This document shows, in pieces, positions 9,177 through 12,146 of a stretch of 12,146 bases of DNA. Source of the stretch: an uncultured Ignavibacteria bacterium. Its GTDB lineage: Bacteria; Bacteroidota; Ignavibacteria; Ignavibacteriales; Melioribacteraceae. The DNA is taken from the NCBI GenBank assembly GCA_937930275.1, contig CALGLM010000130.1, positions 1 through 12,146 of the forward strand, read 5' to 3'. A model generated the notes under the pieces. That model saw only the letters and a program-made list of their open reading frames with translations, had not been told where the DNA came from and did no database searches. Each line of letters opens with the position of its first letter. Positions within the stretch are counted from its first letter, which is position 1. The translations under genes were made by a program, and so were the position numbers.

Positions 9177-9698
9177 TTATGCGGCTTCTTTTTTGCTTAT
9201 TTGGTCTATAACATTTACCAAATCTCTCATAACCGCGTTTATTGCTCCAACTATACCTGTTGCTGGGTTTGCTATACTTCCTATAATTCCCGCAATAATT
9301 TCCGGTTTTGTCGGCATTGAAGCGATGGTTGCCAAGTTTTCTGCACCATAAAATGTGTTATCGATGTAACAACCTTTAAAAGTAAGTTTTTGTTTTTCGT
9401 CACTATACTTTTTAATAATTTTAGCTGCTGCTACAAAGTTTTCAGGAGCAAAAACGATACCTGTCATCCCTTCCAACAAGTCATTCAATTTTTCATACTT
9501 GTTTTCGCTTTCTAAAGCTTTTTTCACAAAAGTGTTCTTAAATACTTTGTATTCAACACCTTCTGTTTTAAATGCTTTACGAAGCTTTGTGATGTCTTCT
9601 ACGTTAATTCCGCGGTAATCTACAACAAACACGCCAACAGCGTTGTTTAATTTTTCTTTTACCTGCTCAATTAACTGCTCTTTTTCTGTTCTGTTCAT
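9177..9698 (-). CDS. rplJ: Large ribosomal subunit protein uL10
   Basis: Encodes 173 residues, typical of bacterial L10. L10 anchors the L7/L12 dimers to 23S rRNA at the GTPase-associated centre and in many bacteria represses its own mRNA. The N-terminal rRNA-binding domain is clear: an amphipathic start helix, then VGVFVVDYRGINVEDITKLR and YKVFKNTFVKKAL (about 51-63). The C-terminal part (about 135-173) forms the long helical region to which L7/L12 dimers attach. The ATG at 9696-9698 has AGAGG a few bases upstream. It sits between rplA and rplL in the standard order. The 59-base leader before it contains a possible stem. Confidence 0.98.
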   Translation of the reverse strand: MNRTEKEQLIEQVKEKLNNAVGVFVVDYRGINVEDITKLRKAFKTEGVEYKVFKNTFVKKALESENKYEKLNDLLEGMTGIVFAPENFVAAAKIIKKYSDEKQKLTFKGCYIDNTFYGAENLATIASMPTKPEIIAGIIGSIANPATGIVGAINAVMRDLVNVIDQISKKEAA

Positions 9699-9717
9699 TT
9701 GACCTCTACATCATTTT

Positions 9718-9750
9718 CACTCAAGTTAGAAGCATTTATATAAGTGAGTG
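9718..9750 (-). promoter_or_regulatory. Possible L10-leader stem upstream of rplJ
   Basis: In the 59-base gap before rplJ, the minus strand has arms CACTCA (9745-9750) and TGAGTG (9718-9723) that pair perfectly around a 21-base loop. Many bacteria carry an L10-binding leader at exactly this position for feedback control of rplJL. Six base pairs alone are weak evidence and I do not see a convincing kink-turn, so this is tentative. Confidence 0.35.
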
Positions 9751-9757
9751 CGTAATC

Positions 9758-10456
9758 TTATTTAGTTAATCCGGATAATTCTTCGTTAGATAATTTTAAA
9801 CCTACACCCATTGTAGTAGATAAGTAACATGTTTTAATGTACTGTCCTTTTACGGTGGTTGGTTTTAATCTTGCTATCTGGTTCAAAAACGCTAAAGCAT
9901 TTTCTTTTAGTTGTTGTGGCTCAAAGTTAATTTTGCCTAAACCAACATGAATAATACCGCCTTTTTCGTTTCTAAATTCAATTTTACCGGCTTTGCTTTC
10001 TTTTACAGCTTTGGCAACATCCATAGTAACCGTACCCGTTTTAGGGTTTGGCATTAAGCCACGAGGACCTAATATTTTACCGAGTTTACCGACTTCAACC
10101 ATTGCATCGGGAGTAGCAATTACTACATCTATATCCGACCAACCGGCTTTAATTTTTTCTACATATTCTGTATATCCGGCATAGTCTGCTCCGGCATCTA
10201 AAGCTTCTTGAGCTTTTGAAGGAGTCATAACTAATACTCTTACAGTTTTACCGACACCATGAGGTAATATAACTGTATTACGTATGGCTTGGTCTGCCTT
10301 TTTAGGATCAATTCCTAATCTTATGGCACAATCTAAAGTCTCAACGAATTTTGCGTTGGCTTTATTTTTTAATGTAGCAATTGCCTCTTCTAATGTATAT
10401 TCTTTATTAAGGTCAACTTGCTTTCTTAACTCTTTTAATCTCTTAGATACTTTCAT
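9758..10456 (-). CDS. rplA: Large ribosomal subunit protein uL1
   Basis: Encodes 232 residues, the usual length for bacterial L1, which forms the mobile L1 stalk on 23S rRNA near the E site and often represses the rplKA message. The family signature [19 protein letters not shown] lies at about 126-144, followed by [21 protein letters not shown], and the C-terminus has a [10 protein letters not shown] stretch. The ATG at 10454-10456 fits the [11 protein letters not shown] start. The ribosome site is weak (TAGAG close to the start), and the gene begins 25 bases after the rplK stop. Translation may therefore depend partly on coupling with rplK, which is inference. Confidence 0.98.
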   Translation of the reverse strand: MKVSKRLKELRKQVDLNKEYTLEEAIATLKNKANAKFVETLDCAIRLGIDPKKADQAIRNTVILPHGVGKTVRVLVMTPSKAQEALDAGADYAGYTEYVEKIKAGWSDIDVVIATPDAMVEVGKLGKILGPRGLMPNPKTGTVTMDVAKAVKESKAGKIEFRNEKGGIIHVGLGKINFEPQQLKENALAFLNQIARLKPTTVKGQYIKTCYLSTTMGVGLKLSNEELSGLTK

Positions 10457-10481
10457 TGCTCTACCGACTTTAATTTTTTAA

Positions 10482-10907
10482 TTAACCTTCAACAACAATA
10501 CCCATGCTACGTGCCGTTCCGGCTATCATACTCATTGCATGGTCTATGTCATTAGCATTTAAATCAGGCATTTTTAATGTTGCAATTTCTCTTATTTGGT
10601 CTGCCGTTACTTTACCAACTTTTGTTTTGTTTGGTTCTGCCGAACCTTTTGGTAAGTTTGCAGCTTTTTTTAATAAAACTGCTGCCGGTGGGGTTTTTGT
10701 TATAAATGTAAACGACTTATCTTGATATACTGTTATTACAACAGGTATAATTAATCCTACTTTATCGGCTGTTCTTGCATTAAACTGCTTGCAGAACTCC
10801 ATGATGTTTACACCTTTTTGACCTAAAGCCGGACCTATCGGCGGGGATGGATTTGCCTGACCACCCGGTACTTGTAATTTGATGTAACCTGTTATCTTCT
10901 TAGCCAT
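10482..10907 (-). CDS. rplK: Large ribosomal subunit protein uL11
   Basis: Encodes 141 residues, the standard L11 length. L11 binds the GTPase-associated region of 23S rRNA and takes part in factor-dependent GTP hydrolysis and the stringent response. The proline-rich N-terminal motif [20 protein letters not shown] (about 14-33) is intact, including the prolines involved in thiostrepton binding in other bacteria. The C-terminal rRNA-binding domain (about 72-141) ends in the typical [13 protein letters not shown]. The ATG start is preceded by an AGGTT element. The gene sits 31 bases after nusG and 25 bases before rplA, inside one transcription unit. Confidence 0.98.
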   Translation of the reverse strand: MAKKITGYIKLQVPGGQANPSPPIGPALGQKGVNIMEFCKQFNARTADKVGLIIPVVITVYQDKSFTFITKTPPAAVLLKKAANLPKGSAEPNKTKVGKVTADQIREIATLKMPDLNANDIDHAMSMIAGTARSMGIVVEG

Positions 10908-10938
10908 AGCTTAACCTAACTTATAATATATAATTTAA

Positions 10939-11484
10939 TTATTTTTCTAATTCTGCATGCGCAAAATCGATTTCAACAGGGGTTTTTCTTCCGAATATTG
11001 AAACCATTACTTTTATTTTCATCTTTTCTTCGTTAACTTCTTCAACAAAGCCGCTAAAGTTGTTAAACGGTCCGTTTATTATTTTAACATAATCTCCGGC
11101 ACGGTAAATAGTCTCGGTTCTTTCCCCTTCTTCACTTTTTGTGATGCGTCCTACTATTCTTTTTACTTCATCCGGCTGTAATGGATTTGGTTGATTTTTT
11201 GTACCTAAAAAACCCATTACCGAGGGAGTATTAACTATAAAATCTTTTACCTTGTTGTCTAATTCTGCATGTAATAGAATGTAGCCGGGAAAAAAGTTCT
11301 TAATTTTTGTCCTTTTTTTACCGTCTTTAACTTCAAAGACTTTTTCGGTGGGCACTAAAACATCCACAATACGTTCACGTAAGTAATCGTTATCGCGAAG
11401 TTCCAAGTCAATTAAAGATTTAACTTTATTTTCATGACCCGAAAATGTTTTAACTACATACCATTTTGCTTGTGCATTTTCCAC
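10939..11484 (-). CDS. nusG: Transcription termination/antitermination factor NusG
   Basis: Encodes 181 residues, the normal NusG size. The N-terminal NGN domain (about 7-105) contains KWYVVKTFSGHENKV and FFPGYILLHAEL, and binds the clamp of RNA polymerase. A KOW domain follows at about 128-178 (AGDYVKIINGPFNNFSG onward), which in other bacteria contacts Rho or ribosomal protein S10. The start is GTG at 11482-11484, two bases after the secE stop. Its ribosome site AAGGGG (11496-11501) lies inside the end of secE, at a slightly long spacing of 11 bases. No alternative in-frame ATG occurs before the NGN domain. The near-overlap suggests translational coupling with secE. Confidence 0.98.
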   Translation of the reverse strand: MENAQAKWYVVKTFSGHENKVKSLIDLELRDNDYLRERIVDVLVPTEKVFEVKDGKKRTKIKNFFPGYILLHAELDNKVKDFIVNTPSVMGFLGTKNQPNPLQPDEVKRIVGRITKSEEGERTETIYRAGDYVKIINGPFNNFSGFVEEVNEEKMKIKVMVSIFGRKTPVEIDFAHAELEK

Positions 11485-11486
11485 TA

Positions 11487-11669
11487 TTAAAAGATCCCCT
11501 TAAATATTTGGGATATTGCGATATCAATACCGTAAGTAAAAAGTGCCAAGATTAAACATAACACAATAACGATTGCAGTAGATTCTTTTAACTCGTCCAT
11601 TGTCGGCCAAGTTACTTTCTTCATTTCTTTTACTACATCGTTAAAAAAATTTACAATTTTCTCTTTCAT
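11487..11669 (-). CDS. secE: Preprotein translocase subunit SecE
   Basis: Encodes a 60-residue single-span SecE, the minimal form found in most bacteria outside the enterics. SecE clamps SecY in the inner-membrane translocation channel. An amphipathic N-terminal helix (about 4-18) leads into the conserved VTWPTMDELKEST segment (about 19-31), then one transmembrane segment at about 30-50. I set the start at the ATG at 11667-11669. The open frame extends further upstream to 11717, but the extra 16 residues are a translation of the 3' part of tRNA-Trp and cannot be real. No strong Shine-Dalgarno is visible before the ATG. The gene follows tRNA-Trp after 21 bases and runs into nusG. Confidence 0.95.
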   Translation of the reverse strand: MKEKIVNFFNDVVKEMKKVTWPTMDELKESTAIVIVLCLILALFTYGIDIAISQIFKGIF

Positions 11670-11690
11670 ATTAGTAAGCTTTAAGTTTCG

Positions 11691-11763
11691 CACGTCAGGA
11701 GGGACTCGAACCCCCAACCTGCGGTTTTGGAGACCGCTGCTCTACCAATTGAGCCACTGACGT
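11691..11763 (-). tRNA. tRNA-Trp (anticodon CCA)
   Basis: The 73-base minus-strand sequence folds into a full cloverleaf. The acceptor arms ACGTCAG and CTGACGT pair over seven bases and the discriminator is G. The anticodon stem GCGGT/ACCGC carries the loop CTCCAAA, giving anticodon CCA (11728-11730). The T arm contains GGTTCGAGTCC-type bases. The 3' CCA is not encoded and must be added by nucleotidyltransferase. The gene is wedged between rpmG (5-base gap) and secE (21-base gap). tRNA-Trp just before secE is a common bacterial arrangement and implies that the tRNA is cut out of the protein-coding transcript. Confidence 0.97.
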
Positions 11764-11768
11764 ATTTT

Positions 11769-11936
11769 TTATTTAGTTTCTTTAAATACTACGTGTTTTC
11801 TTACTACTGGATCGTATTTCTTAAATTCTACTCTTCCGGGGTGATTTCTTTTATTCTTTTTAGTAGTATATCGGTAACCTGTGCCGGCAGTACTTTCTAA
11901 TATTATTATTTGCCTAATATTTTTACTTTTAGCCAT
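11769..11936 (-). CDS. rpmG: Large ribosomal subunit protein bL33, zinc-free (C-) form
   Basis: Reading the minus strand from ATG at 11934-11936 gives 55 residues beginning [20 protein letters not shown] and containing [21 protein letters not shown], ending [11 protein letters not shown]. This is ribosomal protein L33, a small 50S protein near the E site. Length and motifs fit the family exactly. It contains no cysteine, so it is the C- type that lacks the zinc ribbon. In some bacteria that form is the zinc-starvation paralogue, while in others, such as E. coli, it is the only form. GGAG at 11942-11945 lies five bases before the ATG. It sits between tRNA-Thr and tRNA-Trp, where many relatives have tuf. 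Confidence 0.96.
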   Translation of the reverse strand: MAKSKNIRQIIILESTAGTGYRYTTKKNKRNHPGRVEFKKYDPVVRKHVVFKETK

Positions 11937-11976
11937 GATAACTCCAAATCAGCAAACTTTATTGTTTAAAAATGAC

Positions 11977-12002
11977 AAAAAAAAAGGCTTCAAGCCAACC
12001 TT
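11977..12002 (-). terminator. Candidate intrinsic terminator after tRNA-Thr
   Basis: Two bases beyond the 3' end of tRNA-Thr the minus strand has AAGGTT (11997-12002), a seven-base loop, AGCCTT (11984-11989; one G-T pair), and a run of nine T including the stem end (11977-11985). An alternative shorter stem GGCT-TGA-AGCC is also possible. The short stem with a long T tract fits a weak or partial intrinsic terminator ending the tRNA transcript, only 40 bases before rpmG. Confidence 0.55.
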
Positions 12003-12004
12003 CG

Positions 12005-12077
12005 AGCTGACGACCGGGATTGAACCGGTGACCTCACCCTTACCAAGGGTGTGCTCTACCAACTGAGCTACGTCAGC
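12005..12077 (-). tRNA. tRNA-Thr (anticodon GGU)
   Basis: The 73-base minus-strand sequence forms a full cloverleaf. The acceptor arms GCTGACG and CGTCAGC pair over seven bases and the discriminator is T. The anticodon stem CACCC/GGGTG holds the loop TTGGTAA with anticodon GGT (12042-12044), and the T arm contains CCGGTTCAATCCCGG. No CCA tail is encoded. It lies 18 bases after tRNA-Gly, so the two were probably transcribed together. Confidence 0.97.
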
Positions 12078-12095
12078 CTAAAAATTTTGTGCAAG

Positions 12096-12146
12096 AGCGG
12101 GAGACGGGACTCGAACCCGCGACCAACAGCTTGGAAGGCTGTGACT
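12096..12146 (-). tRNA. tRNA-Gly (anticodon UCC), 3' part only
   Basis: The window edge cuts this gene. Visible on the minus strand are the anticodon stem-loop ACAGC-CTTCCAA-GCTGT with anticodon TCC (12133-12135), a T arm GCGGG-TTCGAGT-CCCGT, and the 3' acceptor strand CTCCCGC with discriminator T. No CCA is encoded. The D arm and the 5' acceptor strand lie beyond 12146. Confidence 0.93.

Noticed and set aside
9142..10725. Plus-strand open frames opposite rplJ, rplA and rplK (9142-9351, 9993-10184, 10284-10481, 10504-10725)
   Set aside because: All are antisense to conserved ribosomal protein genes and have no independent evidence.
10908..10938. TATAAT-like bases in the nusG-rplK gap as a promoter
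   Set aside because: No -35 box at a suitable distance. AT richness alone explains it.
11670..11717. N-terminal extension of secE (MGVRVPPDV...)
   Set aside because: The extra residues are translated from the T arm and acceptor of tRNA-Trp. SecE starts naturally at MKEKIVNFF.
11881..12066. Plus-strand 61-codon frame over tRNA-Thr and rpmG
   Set aside because: Its C-terminal part (TTGIEPVTSPLPRVCSTN) is an antisense reading of tRNA-Thr, a well-known false call.

Overview
This is a housekeeping window: the secE-nusG-rplKAJL-rpoBC transcription/ribosome cluster, with tRNA genes at its head and the start of the str (rpsL-rpsG) operon at its tail. Every gene lies on the minus strand, so the biological order runs from high to low coordinates. 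I found no mobile element, CRISPR array, phage gene or undescribed multi-gene system. The points of interest are small regulatory and organisational details.

Layout in transcription order: 3' part of tRNA-Gly(UCC), tRNA-Thr(GGU), a hairpin with a T tract, rpmG (L33, 55 aa), tRNA-Trp(CCA), secE, nusG, rplK (L11), rplA (L1), rplJ (L10), rplL (L7/L12), an intergenic hairpin, rpoB (beta), rpoC (beta'), a near-consensus sigma70-type promoter, rpsL (S12), and the first 28 codons of rpsG (S7). Three of these are short or partial genes read directly from the sequence: rpmG at 11769-11936, rpsG at 1-86 and the shortened secE at 11487-11669. No stretch longer than about 125 bases lacks a gene.

Organism: an AT-rich bacterium. 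RpoB (1258 aa) and RpoC (1415 aa), and the rpoC-rpsL-rpsG junction, recall the Bacteroidota/Chlorobiota (FCB) group. However, many genes have clear Shine-Dalgarno sequences (AGGAG, AAGGAG, GGAGG), and the promoter before rpsL has a TTGACA/TATATT form. Bacteroidia proper largely lack the first and use TTTG/TAnnTTTG promoters. I therefore lean to the Ignavibacteria/Kapabacteria/Chlorobiota side of that group. This is inference from sequence style, not a search result.

The genes work together as the core of gene expression. RpoB and RpoC form the RNA polymerase catalytic centre and NusG is its elongation factor. L10 and L7/L12 form the ribosomal stalk that recruits translation GTPases, beside L11 and near L1. 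S12 is the decoding-centre protein, S7 nucleates the 30S head, SecE is a subunit of the protein-export channel, and the tRNAs feed translation. Antibiotic target sites in RpoB (rifampicin) and S12 (streptomycin) look wild type.
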